NCBI GenBank assembly: GCA_000434615.1
Contig: FR880832.1
Coordinates: 67,964-101,371, forward strand
Direction: 5' to 3'
Length of the DNA stretch: 33,408 nt
Source of the DNA: Clostridium sp. CAG:510
GTDB lineage: Bacteria; Bacillota; Clostridia; Lachnospirales; Lachnospiraceae
Each line of letters begins with the position of its first letter. Position 1 is the stretch's first letter. A model generated the notes under the pieces. That model did no database searches. It was not told where the DNA came from and worked only from the letters and a program-made list of their open reading frames with translations. Both the position numbers and the translations under genes were made by a program. Of this stretch, positions 22,840-33,218 are shown piece after piece.

Positions 22840-23394
22840 TTATCCTTCCTTTTTCTTAAGGAATACATGCTTGTTGGTCTTGTATTTCTTTTCTTTTACA
22901 AGCTCGTAGCCCAGTTCTTCCGCATAGGAAAAATCGGTGTGAAGGTCAGCTTCCACAATAATCAGGGTGTCTTCCGTCACATAACGGTAACCCTTCAGCA
23001 CGGAGAGCACCTGCTTTTCCAAATCCCTGCCGTAAGGCGGGTCCATGAAAATAATGTCCGTTTCTTTTTCAAAAATGCCGTTCAGGGCGCTGATGGCATC
23101 CTGTTTTAGCACCACCGCCTTATCCGCAAATTTCGTAAATGCCAGGTTCTCCTGGATGCACTGTAAGGCTTCGGAGGCATTTTCCGCAAAATAGGCTTTC
23201 TTCGCCCCTCTGCTGATGGCTTCGATGCCCACGGCACCGCTGCCCGCAAACAAATCCACGAAAACACAGCCCGGGATATAGGTCTGCAGCATATTAAATA
23301 AGGTTTCTTTTATTCTGTCCGTGGTAGGTCTGGTATCCAGCCCTGTCGGGCATTTTAAGGGTAAGCTTCTGGCTGTACCTGCTATTACTCTCAT
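22840..23394 (-). CDS. rsmD: 16S rRNA (guanine966-N2)-methyltransferase
   Basis: RsmD methylates G966 of 16S rRNA in the 30S subunit. The 184-residue protein has the start MRVIAGTARSLPLKCPTG, the cap-loop TRPTTDRIKETLFNML, the SAM-binding VDLFAGSGAVGIEAISRGA and the catalytic DPPY motif (IFMDPPYG). An in-frame upstream start at 23454 would overlap parC; the ATG at 23394 has AAAGGAAAAAATT upstream and gives the family amino terminus, so I chose it. It is followed at once by coaD. Confidence 0.96.
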   Translation of the reverse strand: MRVIAGTARSLPLKCPTGLDTRPTTDRIKETLFNMLQTYIPGCVFVDLFAGSGAVGIEAISRGAKKAYFAENASEALQCIQENLAFTKFADKAVVLKQDAISALNGIFEKETDIIFMDPPYGRDLEKQVLSVLKGYRYVTEDTLIIVEADLHTDFSYAEELGYELVKEKKYKTNKHVFLKKKEG

Positions 23395-23422
23395 AATTTT
23401 TTCCTTTCCGGCATAAGTCTTG

Positions 23423-25669
<2,247 letters not shown>

Positions 25670-25677
25670 ATCTCCTT

Positions 25678-27600
25678 TTATACATCCAGTTCCGCATCAT
25701 GGGCATGTTCGTGGATAAATGCCTTTCTGGGCGGAACATCCGTACCCATTAACATTTCCGTAATTTCACTTGCCATGCGGGCATCTTCGATTTCGATTCT
25801 CTTAAGCAGGCGCCTCTCCGGATCCAGAGTGGTTTCCCAGAGCTGGGATGCATCCATTTCGCCAAGACCTTTGTAACGCTGCAGGGTAAAGCTTCCCTTG
25901 TGCGACTTCCGGTATTTTTCCAATGCCTTGTCGTCATACAGGTACTCTTCCTCTCCCTTGGCGGGCATTGCCTTATACAGAGGGGGCATCGCCTGATATA
26001 CATGACCTTCAAAAATCAGTTCCGGCATAAAGCGGTAGAACAAAGTCAGAAGCAGGGTGCTGATATGAGCACCGTCCACATCCGCATCCGCCATGATGAT
26101 GATTTTGTCGTAGCGCAGCTTCGTGATATCGAAATCATTGCCATAGCCCTCGGAAAAGCCGCAGCCGAATGCATTGATCATGGTCTTGATTTCCGCATTG
26201 GCGAGTACCTTGTCGATGCTTGCCTTTTCCACATTAAGAATTTTACCGCGGATGGGAAGGATTGCCTGATACATACGGTTTCTTGCCATTTTGGCACTAC
26301 CGCCCGCAGAATCACCTTCGACGATAAAGATTTCGCATTTGGAAGCGTCCTTGGACTCGCAGTTTGCCAGCTTGCCGTTGCTGTCAAAGGAGAACTTCTG
26401 CTTTGTCAGCATATTGGTCTTTGCCTTTTCCTCCGTCTTGCGGATTTTGGCAGCCTTTTCGGCACAGGCTATGATGCTTTTTAAGGTTTCTAAGTTACGG
26501 TCAAAGTAACGCACCATTTCTTCGGAGGTTACCTTGCTGACCACCTTTGCCGCATCCTGATTGTCCAATTTTGTCTTGGTCTGTCCTTCAAAACGGGGAT
26601 CCGGATGCTTGATGGAAACCACCGCCGTCATACCGTTTCGCACATCCGGTCCGGTGAAGTTAATGTCTTTTTCCTTTAAGAAACCGAGCTCTCTCGCATA
26701 GGTATTGATAATATTTGTAAATGCCGTCTTAAAGCCGGTTAAATGGGTGCCGCCCTCTGCATTGTAAATATTGTTGCAGAAGCCTAAGACGTTTTCATGA
26801 AATTCATTTACATACTGGAATGCCACTTCCACGGAAATGCCTTCGCTTTCTCCGGAGAAGGAAATCACCTCATGTACCGGCTCCTGGCTTTTGTTCATGT
26901 CCTTGATGAAACCGGTGATGCCGTCCGGCTCATGGTATACCACATGCTCCGGCACATCCTTCCGTCTGTCCTCAAAAATAATCGTCAGGTTCGGGTTTAA
27001 GTAAGCCGTTTCGTGAAGTCTGCTCTTGACCTCATCCTCTTTGAAACGGGTCTTGTCAAAAATGGTGTCGTCCGGCAGAAAATTTATGGTGGTGCCGGTT
27101 TCCCTGGTCTTCCCCACTACCGGCAGCAATCCGTCTATAAGGTCTAAAACCGGAATGCCCTTTTCGTATTTATCCTCGTAAATCTGTCCACCGTTTTTGA
27201 CCCTCACAGTCAATCTGTTGGACAGGGCATTTACAACGGAAGAACCAACACCGTGCAGACCGCCGCTGGTTTTGTAGGCATTGTTGTCAAACTTGCCGCC
27301 CGCATGCAGGGTCGTAAAAACCAGACGCTCTGCGCTGATGCCCTTTTCATGCATGCCCACGGGAATGCCTCGTCCGTTATCCTCAACCGTAGCGGAGCCG
27401 TCCGCTTCCAGATAGACCTTTATGATGGTACAGTACCCTGCCAGATGCTCGTCCACGGCATTGTCCACGATTTCATAAATCAGATGGTTAAGTCCCTTGG
27501 TGGAAACACTTCCTATGTACATACCGGGACGTTTTCTAACTGCTTCCAGGCCCTCTAAAACGGTAATGCTGGAGGCATCATAATTATTTGTCTTAGCCAT
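25678..27600 (-). CDS. parE: DNA topoisomerase IV subunit B (type IIA, ParE-like)
   Basis: The 640-residue ATPase and TOPRIM subunit. The GHKL ATPase region shows EIVDNAVDEHLAGY, DNGRGIPVG and GGLHGVGSSVVNALS in the first ~125 residues. The TOPRIM part has EGDSAGGSAKMARNR and MADADVDGAHISTLLLT, and the carboxy end has LQRYKGLGEMDASQLWETT. All expected metal-binding acids are present, and no GyrB-type insert is visible. It lies first in an operon with parC behind a good promoter; the ATG has AAAGGAGTAGAT upstream. The call of ParE over GyrB rests mainly on the paired parC lacking a GyrA box. Confidence 0.87.
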   Translation of the reverse strand: MAKTNNYDASSITVLEGLEAVRKRPGMYIGSVSTKGLNHLIYEIVDNAVDEHLAGYCTIIKVYLEADGSATVEDNGRGIPVGMHEKGISAERLVFTTLHAGGKFDNNAYKTSGGLHGVGSSVVNALSNRLTVRVKNGGQIYEDKYEKGIPVLDLIDGLLPVVGKTRETGTTINFLPDDTIFDKTRFKEDEVKSRLHETAYLNPNLTIIFEDRRKDVPEHVVYHEPDGITGFIKDMNKSQEPVHEVISFSGESEGISVEVAFQYVNEFHENVLGFCNNIYNAEGGTHLTGFKTAFTNIINTYARELGFLKEKDINFTGPDVRNGMTAVVSIKHPDPRFEGQTKTKLDNQDAAKVVSKVTSEEMVRYFDRNLETLKSIIACAEKAAKIRKTEEKAKTNMLTKQKFSFDSNGKLANCESKDASKCEIFIVEGDSAGGSAKMARNRMYQAILPIRGKILNVEKASIDKVLANAEIKTMINAFGCGFSEGYGNDFDITKLRYDKIIIMADADVDGAHISTLLLTLFYRFMPELIFEGHVYQAMPPLYKAMPAKGEEEYLYDDKALEKYRKSHKGSFTLQRYKGLGEMDASQLWETTLDPERRLLKRIEIEDARMASEITEMLMGTDVPPRKAFIHEHAHDAELDV

Positions 27601-27647
27601 TATCTACTCCTTTGTGTCAGCTTTCACAAGTTTACACACTAATAAAA

Positions 27648-27676
27648 ATTATATCATATTCCCACCCTATATGCAA
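27648..27676 (-). promoter_or_regulatory. Promoter of parE-parC
   Basis: On the minus strand TTGCAT (27676-27671) and TATAAT (27653-27648) are 17 bases apart, giving a start near 27640, about 40 bases before the parE ATG. The -10 is consensus and the -35 matches at four positions. Confidence 0.8.
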
Positions 27677-27719
27677 AGAACGTTTTATCGGAAATTTTAA
27701 ATTCCAACAAAACGTTCTT
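27676..27719 (-). terminator. 44-base inverted repeat between degV and parE
   Basis: An 11-bp perfect stem (27676-27686 with 27709-27719) continues inward with wobble and GGAA/TTCC pairs to about 18 bp. It follows the degV stop (27745) by about 25 bases and probably ends the asp23-fakA-recG-degV transcript. The T tract after it is short (CTTT), so termination strength is uncertain; it also directly abuts the parE -35 element and could be a protein-binding site. Confidence 0.6.
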
Positions 27720-27744
27720 ATTATACCGTCTATGCAGTTTTTCC

Positions 27745-28617
27745 TTAAATATCCAGCTTCTTGCAGCATCCCACCGCAATGGCGCCGGGGCCGATATGGC
27801 AGGAAACACTTAAGGATAAGGGATCCATGTGTACCTCAAAGCCCGGGAAAGCTTCCTCCACTTCTCTTTTCCAGGCAGCTGCCGCTTCCTCGTCATATGT
27901 ATAGGCAAGTGCTAAATAAATATTATCCGGTGTGGCTCCGCCGAAACGATTCTCCATATCACTGCGGATGGCATTAATCATCATGGACTTGCCCTGTCCG
28001 GTGGTACGTGCCTTGGCAAAGGCATCCAGCTTTTCTCCCTGTATGGTAAGCACCGGCTTTAATTTCAAAATGGTGCCGAGGGCTGCCGCCGCCGGGGTAA
28101 TTCTGCCACCCTTTTTCAGGTAATACAATGTGTCCAGCATGATGTAAATACTGCTGTTAAATTTATCCTCTTCCAGAATGTCGCGGATTTTTTCCGCGCC
28201 CAGTCCTTTTTGGGCCATCTGCATGGCATCCAGAACGGACTGTCTCTGGGTAATGGAAATACGCTGGTTGTTTACCACAAATACCTTTCCTTCAAACTCT
28301 TCCTCTTTGGAAAGCATCACTGCCGCCTCGCAGGAACCGGAAAGGCCGCTGCTCATGGGAATGTAAACCACTTCGTCATACTCTTTCAGTGCATCATTCC
28401 AGTACTCCATAAGACTGTCTAAGGAAGGCATGCTGGTGCTGATAGCCGCATCTCCTTTTAACTTCTCATAGAACTGTGCCTGGTTTAAGGTAATATCTTC
28501 AAAGTAACCGGTATCTCCAATCATAAACGGCATGGGTACCACACGAATCCCCATTTCCTTTGCCTGGGACTGGGTAATGCCGCTGTTGGAATCCGTAATA
28601 ATCGCTACTCGGGACAT
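27745..28617 (-). CDS. DegV family protein, probable fatty-acid-binding FakB-like subunit
   Basis: A 290-residue DegV-family protein, which binds a single fatty acid and, as FakB, presents it to FakA for phosphorylation. The amino end VAIITDSNSGI has the TDS motif, TSMPSLDSLMEYW and PMSSGLSGSCEAA supply the carboxylate- and phosphate-contacting residues, and HIGPGAIAVGC is the conserved histidine-glycine carboxy motif. The frame extends to 28638, but GGAGGAATTT directly before the ATG at 28617 sets the start. Being in one cluster with fakA favours a FakB role; fatty-acid preference is unknown. It could also be one of several paralogues. Confidence 0.88.
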   Translation of the reverse strand: MSRVAIITDSNSGITQSQAKEMGIRVVPMPFMIGDTGYFEDITLNQAQFYEKLKGDAAISTSMPSLDSLMEYWNDALKEYDEVVYIPMSSGLSGSCEAAVMLSKEEEFEGKVFVVNNQRISITQRQSVLDAMQMAQKGLGAEKIRDILEEDKFNSSIYIMLDTLYYLKKGGRITPAAAALGTILKLKPVLTIQGEKLDAFAKARTTGQGKSMMINAIRSDMENRFGGATPDNIYLALAYTYDEEAAAAWKREVEEAFPGFEVHMDPLSLSVSCHIGPGAIAVGCCKKLDI

Positions 28618-28665
28618 AAATTCCTCCATTTTCCACAAAATTATAATGCAAGAACTATTGTAAGG

Positions 28666-30708
28666 TTAAATGGACGTAAAGTCAATCAAATAAAATAATC
28701 CGTCTTCCGATTTGGACGGAAGTTTCTTTTGAAAGGCTTCGCTCTGCCAGATATCCGTATGGCTGTCCACGCAGACAGCCGCCTGTTTTAATACATCCGC
28801 ATCCTCGTAAATATCCCCGAGCCGGAACCGGAACGCACCGCTCTGCCGGATTCCGGTAAGCTCTCCGGGACCGCGCATTTTCAAATCCTCGTTGGCAATA
28901 TAGAAACCGTCGTTGGAATGGTTCAGGATGTCCAGACGTTTTCTTGTGGCATCGGAATTGCCGGTATTTAAGAAGATGCAGTAGCTCTGGAAGCCGCCGC
29001 GCCCTACACGTCCCCGAAGCTGATGAAGCTGCGCCAGTCCGAACCGCTCCGCATTTTCCACCATCATCACCGTGGCATTGGGTACGTTGATGCCCACCTC
29101 AATAACCGTGGTAGAAACTAAAATATCGATGTTTCCGGCAGCAAATTCTTCCATGATGCGGTTCTTTTCCGCCGGCTTCATTTTGCCGTGAAGCCTTGCA
29201 ATGCGCACGCTTTCCGGGAAATACGCCTTCAGCTTTTCTGTATAGTCCGTGACATTTTCCAGATCTGTGGTTTCGCCTTCCTCCACCATGGGACAGATAC
29301 AGTAAACCTGCCTGCCCTCGGCAATCTGTTTTTCCATAAAAGCATATGCCTTGGGGCGGTATTCCTCTCCTACCACACAGTTCTTAATGGGAATTCTGCC
29401 GCCCGGCAGCTCGTCAATGACGGACACCTGCAAATCGCCGTAGAGAATAATGGCAAGTGTACGGGGAATGGGGGTTGCACTCATCACCAGCACATGGGGG
29501 TGATTACCCTTTTCCTTTAAGGTCTCCCTCTGTCTTACGCCGAAACGGTGCTGTTCGTCCGTTACCACCAGCGCCAGCTTCTTAAAATGCACCTTGTCCT
29601 GAATGACCGCATGGGTACCGATTACCAGATTGGCGCTGCCATCCTCTATCCGCCGGTATACCTCCCTTTTGGCTGCCGCCGTCTGGGAGCCGGACAAAAA
29701 CACCGGTACAAAGGGCAGGTTCTGTTCCTTAGTGAGCCGTAAAATCTCTTCGTAATGCTGCCTTGCCAGCACTTCCGTAGGGGCCATAAGTGCTCCCTGA
29801 TAGCCGTTTGTCACGCACAAAAGAAGCGCCCAGAACGCCACGATGGTTTTACCGGAACCCACATCGCCCTGCACCAGACGGCTCATGACCGCATCCCCCG
29901 TCATGTCCGCAAGGATTTCCCCGATGACCTTGTTCTGGGCGCCGGTGAGTTTATAGGGAAGCCGCTCCAAGAACCGCACACACTCCGCCGTTTCCACCAT
30001 GGGACAGGTGTTTTTTTCCTTTTCCGTCAGCATTTTAGACTGCTGCATCATCAGAATAAACAGGAAGAATTCATCAAACACAAGCCGCTTTCTGGCACGG
30101 TCAAGGCTTTCCCTGTTCTCCGGGAAATGAATCTGGGCCAGAGCCTCTCCGTAAGGCATGAGTTCTTCTTTCTTTAAGATTTCTTCGGGCAGAAATTCTT
30201 CCGGCATGGGGCACAGGGAAAGCACCTGTTTCACGGCTTTCGAGATATTTTTGCTGGTAATGCCCTTGGTAACCGGATATTTCGGCTGGATAAACGCCAT
30301 CAGTTCCCGGTATTCCTCTTCCTTATACATACGGGGCTGTTCCATCTGATTGTTATTTTTCAGCCTGCCGCGGAACAGCATAAACTGCCCCGGTTTCAGT
30401 GCTTTCTGTAAAAATGGCATGTTAAAAAACGTCAGTGTCACCGCCCCTGACGCATCCCTTGCCTTCACCTTCAGAATGGACAGATGCTTTACCCTCGTCA
30501 CCGTGGGGGCAAGCATCACAATGCCCCTTATGGTGACAAGCTCTCCCGGCTTTGCCTCACTGATGAGTACCGGCTCCGTAAAGGTTTCATAATCCCTCGG
30601 AAAAAAGAACAAAAGGTCCTTTACCGTATGAATATTTAACTTTGCAAAAAGAGTGGCGGATTTCTCCCCCACTCCTTTGATTGTGGTAATATCAGACTGT
30701 AAATTCAT
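28666..30708 (-). CDS. recG: ATP-dependent DNA helicase RecG
   Basis: RecG remodels stalled forks and branch-migrates Holliday junctions. The 680-residue protein has the amino-terminal wedge/OB domain (residues ~50-145, GELVTIRGIVM, FRGRLKNNNQM), Walker A GDVGSGKT at 281-288, DEQH box at 384-387 (VTDEQHRFGVRQRETL), MSATPIPRTL, and the carboxy helicase motifs TVIEVGINVPNATVM, QLRGRVGRG and the RecG-specific ENEDLKMRGPGE-type segment (IANEDLKMRGPGELTG). Length and motif order are complete. It lies 23 bases after fakA and 48 before degV in the same direction. The same block next to fakA and asp23 occurs in many Firmicutes. Confidence 0.97.
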   Translation of the reverse strand: MNLQSDITTIKGVGEKSATLFAKLNIHTVKDLLFFFPRDYETFTEPVLISEAKPGELVTIRGIVMLAPTVTRVKHLSILKVKARDASGAVTLTFFNMPFLQKALKPGQFMLFRGRLKNNNQMEQPRMYKEEEYRELMAFIQPKYPVTKGITSKNISKAVKQVLSLCPMPEEFLPEEILKKEELMPYGEALAQIHFPENRESLDRARKRLVFDEFFLFILMMQQSKMLTEKEKNTCPMVETAECVRFLERLPYKLTGAQNKVIGEILADMTGDAVMSRLVQGDVGSGKTIVAFWALLLCVTNGYQGALMAPTEVLARQHYEEILRLTKEQNLPFVPVFLSGSQTAAAKREVYRRIEDGSANLVIGTHAVIQDKVHFKKLALVVTDEQHRFGVRQRETLKEKGNHPHVLVMSATPIPRTLAIILYGDLQVSVIDELPGGRIPIKNCVVGEEYRPKAYAFMEKQIAEGRQVYCICPMVEEGETTDLENVTDYTEKLKAYFPESVRIARLHGKMKPAEKNRIMEEFAAGNIDILVSTTVIEVGINVPNATVMMVENAERFGLAQLHQLRGRVGRGGFQSYCIFLNTGNSDATRKRLDILNHSNDGFYIANEDLKMRGPGELTGIRQSGAFRFRLGDIYEDADVLKQAAVCVDSHTDIWQSEAFQKKLPSKSEDGLFYLIDFTSI

Positions 30709-30731
30709 AATCTTACCTGTTATTTTTATGT

Positions 30732-32408
30732 TTATTCTGCGGAAATGACATAGTAATAAATAGGCTGTCCGCCGTACTGCAGCTCAATGTCGCAGTTCAC
30801 GAATTTCTCAGCCAGTGCATCGCGCATCTTTTCGGCATCTTCCTTGGTAACATCGCTACCATAGTAAATGCTTAACAGCTCTAAATCATCCGTCATCATG
30901 CCGGTTACCATATCCATGGTAACTTCCCAGATGTCCTTGCCTACCGCTAAAATGCCGGCATCGCCGATACCCATGTAGTCGCCCTGGCAGATAACCTTGC
31001 CATCAATCTGGGTGTCTCTTACGGCATAGGTAACCTCGCCGGTCTTTACATTGCCGATTTCAGACGTCATGTTCTCTTCATTTTCCTCAGCGGATAAATC
31101 GGGAATGTAGTTAATAATGGCGGTAATACCCTGCGGTACGGTCTTGGTGGGAATGACGATAACCTTCTTGTCCTCCACCAGACCAACTGCCTGGTTGGCT
31201 GCCAGAATGACATTTTTATTATTGGGAAGGATGAATACCGTATCGGCATTTACCTTATCAATGGCGTTTAACATATCTTCGGTGGAAGGATTCATAGTCT
31301 GTCCGCCTTCGATAATGTAATCAACACCCAGTCCCCTGAAAATTTCATTCATGCCGTCACCGATGGAAACTGCCACGAATCCGGCACTCTTGCGCTCTGC
31401 AGGTACTTCCTGCGCTTTTGCTTCTTCCTGTGCGGCTTTCTGCTTTTCTGCTTCCTTGAACAGCTTTTCCTGATGCTCTAAGCGCATATTGTCAATCTTC
31501 ATATTGGAAAGTGCGCCGTATTTCAAAGCTCTCTGGATAGCCAGTCCGGGATCATTGGTGTGGACATGTACCTTTACCACATCCTCATCCGCTACGCAGA
31601 CAATGGAGTCACCGATGGACTCTAAGAATGCCTTGAAATCCATTTCCTGTTTGATATTGAACGGTCTGTTTAAGAGAATGATAAACTCTGTGCAGTAACC
31701 GAATTTAATCTCTGCTTCCTCGGTCTGTGCCGGCTTTGCTTCGCCGTCAGCCTTGGGAGCCTCTGCAATGGTGTAGTCCACTTCCTTGCCGAGGAATGCA
31801 TCGTAAGCACCTGCCATCACTTCCACAAGTCCCTGTCCGCCGGAGTCTACAACACCTGCCTGTTTTAATACCGGTAAAAGCTCGGGAGTCTGGCTTAAGA
31901 CGTAGCGGGCATGCTCCAGTACATCACCCATGAACGCTGCCATGTCTTCCGCACCGTCCTCGGCAAGTTCTTTCGCCTTGTCGGAAATCCCCTTTGCTAC
32001 GGTAAGAATAGTGCCTTCCTTCGGCTTCATAACTGCCTTATAGGCGGTTTCCACTGCTTTTTCGTAAGCTTCTGTCAGGTCTGTGATACCGATTACTTCC
32101 TTTTCTTTGATACTCTTGGTCAGACCTCTTAACAACTGGGATAAAATAACACCGGAGTTACCTCTTGCTCCTCGTAAGGAACCTCCTGAAATAGCCTTGC
32201 ACAAAGCAGTCATATCCGGTTCTTCACCGAGTGCCACCACTTCTTTGGCTGCAGACATAATGGTAAGTGTCATGTTGGTTCCTGTATCTCCGTCGGGAAC
32301 GGGAAAAACGTTTAATTCGTTAATCAGTTCCTTCTTGGATTCCAAGTTTTTTGCTCCGGCTAAGAACATCTTTGCAAGCATCTTAGCGTCGATCGTATTT
32401 AAAGCCAC
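30732..32408 (-). CDS. fakA: Fatty acid kinase catalytic subunit (DAK2 domain, YloV family)
   Basis: FakA phosphorylates FakB-bound fatty acids for lipid synthesis and signalling. The 558-residue protein has an amino-terminal DAK2 (dihydroxyacetone-kinase L-like) domain: NVFPVPDGDTGTNMTLT at ~28-44 supplies the metal-binding aspartates, and GGSLRGARGNSGVILSQLL the nucleotide loop. A middle domain (EIKFGYCTEFIILL) contains HVHTNDPGLA, and after an alanine/glutamate-rich linker the carboxy half is the DegV-like Fak domain (GFVAVSIGDGMNEIFRGLGVDYIIEGGQTMNPSTEDM). It begins 12 bases after asp23. With degV downstream a full kinase system may be present. Confidence 0.95.
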   Translation of the reverse strand: MALNTIDAKMLAKMFLAGAKNLESKKELINELNVFPVPDGDTGTNMTLTIMSAAKEVVALGEEPDMTALCKAISGGSLRGARGNSGVILSQLLRGLTKSIKEKEVIGITDLTEAYEKAVETAYKAVMKPKEGTILTVAKGISDKAKELAEDGAEDMAAFMGDVLEHARYVLSQTPELLPVLKQAGVVDSGGQGLVEVMAGAYDAFLGKEVDYTIAEAPKADGEAKPAQTEEAEIKFGYCTEFIILLNRPFNIKQEMDFKAFLESIGDSIVCVADEDVVKVHVHTNDPGLAIQRALKYGALSNMKIDNMRLEHQEKLFKEAEKQKAAQEEAKAQEVPAERKSAGFVAVSIGDGMNEIFRGLGVDYIIEGGQTMNPSTEDMLNAIDKVNADTVFILPNNKNVILAANQAVGLVEDKKVIVIPTKTVPQGITAIINYIPDLSAEENEENMTSEIGNVKTGEVTYAVRDTQIDGKVICQGDYMGIGDAGILAVGKDIWEVTMDMVTGMMTDDLELLSIYYGSDVTKEDAEKMRDALAEKFVNCDIELQYGGQPIYYYVISAE

Positions 32409-32420
32409 GGTAAATCCTCC

Positions 32421-32780
32421 TTAATCAATCACTCTTACACCTTCAACAAAGATGTTAATTTTTTCAATTTCAATTCCGGTAAATTCTTCCACTTTATATT
32501 TCACATTGTCGATCAGGTTGTCGGATACAGCTAAAATGCTGACACCATATGCCACGATAACGTGGAAATTCAGAGTAAGCTTATTGTTATTTAAGGAAAC
32601 GGCAATTCCTCTTGTCAGACTATCTTTCTTTAAAAGCTTAGCAATTCCGTCTTTTGCGGAGAAGCCAGCCATTCCCACGATACCAAAACATTCCATGGCA
32701 ACCGTACCTGCATACTGGGCAATAACCTCGTTGTCAATCGTAATGTTACCCATGTGGGTATTCATAGAAGATCCTTTCAT
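32421..32780 (-). CDS. Asp23/Gls24 family protein (YloU-like)
   Basis: A 119-residue member of the Asp23/Gls24 family, linked to alkaline and envelope stress but of unknown mechanism. Landmarks are GNITIDNEVIAQYAGTVAMECFGIVGMAG, a variable middle, LNFHVIVAYGVSILAVSDNLIDNVKYKVEEFTGIEI and the end INIFVEGVRVID. It is the short YloU type next to fakA. The frame reaches an ATG at 32801, but this would place the AAAGGAGG ribosome site inside the coding sequence; that site lies just before the ATG at 32780, which is the start. It is the first gene of its operon, divergent from rpmB. Confidence 0.93.
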   Translation of the reverse strand: MKGSSMNTHMGNITIDNEVIAQYAGTVAMECFGIVGMAGFSAKDGIAKLLKKDSLTRGIAVSLNNNKLTLNFHVIVAYGVSILAVSDNLIDNVKYKVEEFTGIEIEKINIFVEGVRVID

Positions 32781-32826
32781 GTAATACCTCCTTTTTACCA
32801 TACGCTAATTTGTCATAGCTAAATGT

Positions 32827-32832
32827 ATTATA
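32827..32832 (-). promoter_or_regulatory. Candidate -10 element for asp23-fakA-recG-degV
   Basis: TATAAT on the minus strand about 47 bases before the asp23 ATG. The matching -35 region is only a T-rich, weakly consensus hexamer, so the promoter is tentative. Confidence 0.45.
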
Positions 32833-32893
32833 ACTGCTTTTCCATAAAAAAGAAATATAAAAATTCAAAAAATGAAAAATCTTATAATTTTAC

Positions 32894-32922
32894 TTGCAAT
32901 CCGAAATGTTTTCTGTTAATAT
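32894..32922 (+). promoter_or_regulatory. Promoter of rpmB
   Basis: TTGCAA (32894-32899) and TAATAT (32917-32922) with a 17-base spacer on the plus strand, giving a start near 32929 and a leader of about 50 bases. The leader contains a small ATGC-GAAA-GCAT hairpin (32951-32962) just before the GAGGAGG ribosome site. Confidence 0.7.
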
Positions 32923-32978
32923 ATCAATGTTGCGAGTTTAAAGATAACTGATGCGAAAGCATTTGAGGAGGTGTCAAG

Positions 32979-33164
32979 ATGGCTAAATGTGATATTTGTG
33001 GAAAAGGCGTTCATTTCGGTAACAACGTAAGCCATTCTCATAGAAGATCTAACAGAATTTGGAATTCCAACGTTAGAAGCGTAAAGTGCAAAGTAAACGG
33101 TGGTTCCAAGAGAATGCATGTCTGCACAAACTGCTTAAAGTCCGGTGCTGTTGAACGTGCTTAA
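32979..33164 (+). CDS. rpmB: Ribosomal protein bL28
   Basis: A 61-residue large-subunit protein. It starts AKCDICGKGVHFGNNVSHSHRRSNRIW, the standard bL28 end, and is basic throughout. It is the zinc-ribbon (C+) form, with CDIC near the start and CTNC near the end providing the four cysteines. The ribosome site GAGGAGG lies 7 bases before the ATG. Divergence from asp23 (yloU) is the common Firmicute arrangement. A strong hairpin follows the gene. Confidence 0.98.
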   Translation: MAKCDICGKGVHFGNNVSHSHRRSNRIWNSNVRSVKCKVNGGSKRMHVCTNCLKSGAVERA

Positions 33165-33193
33165 TTGATTGTAAATAAAAATGAAACCAAAGG

Positions 33194-33218
33194 AAAGCCG
33201 GTGTTTTACACCGGCTTT
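33194..33218 (+). terminator. Terminator of rpmB, shared with convergent J-domain gene
   Basis: An 11-bp perfect stem (33194-33204 with 33208-33218) around a 3-base loop, GC-rich in the middle, followed by TTTTG on the plus strand, 29 bases after the rpmB stop. The stop codon of the convergent J-domain gene (33206-33208) lies across the loop and the first base of the right arm, so the hairpin overlaps its last codons. Confidence 0.85.

Noticed and set aside
25900..26484. 194-codon frame on the plus strand opposite parE
   Set aside because: Same reason: antisense to a strongly conserved gene with no independent coding evidence.
32948..32962. CTGATGCGAAAG in the rpmB leader, reminiscent of the hammerhead ribozyme core
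   Set aside because: Stem II is absent, the second A of CUGANGA is missing and no cleavage-site stem is present; it is just a 4-bp hairpin with a GAAA loop.
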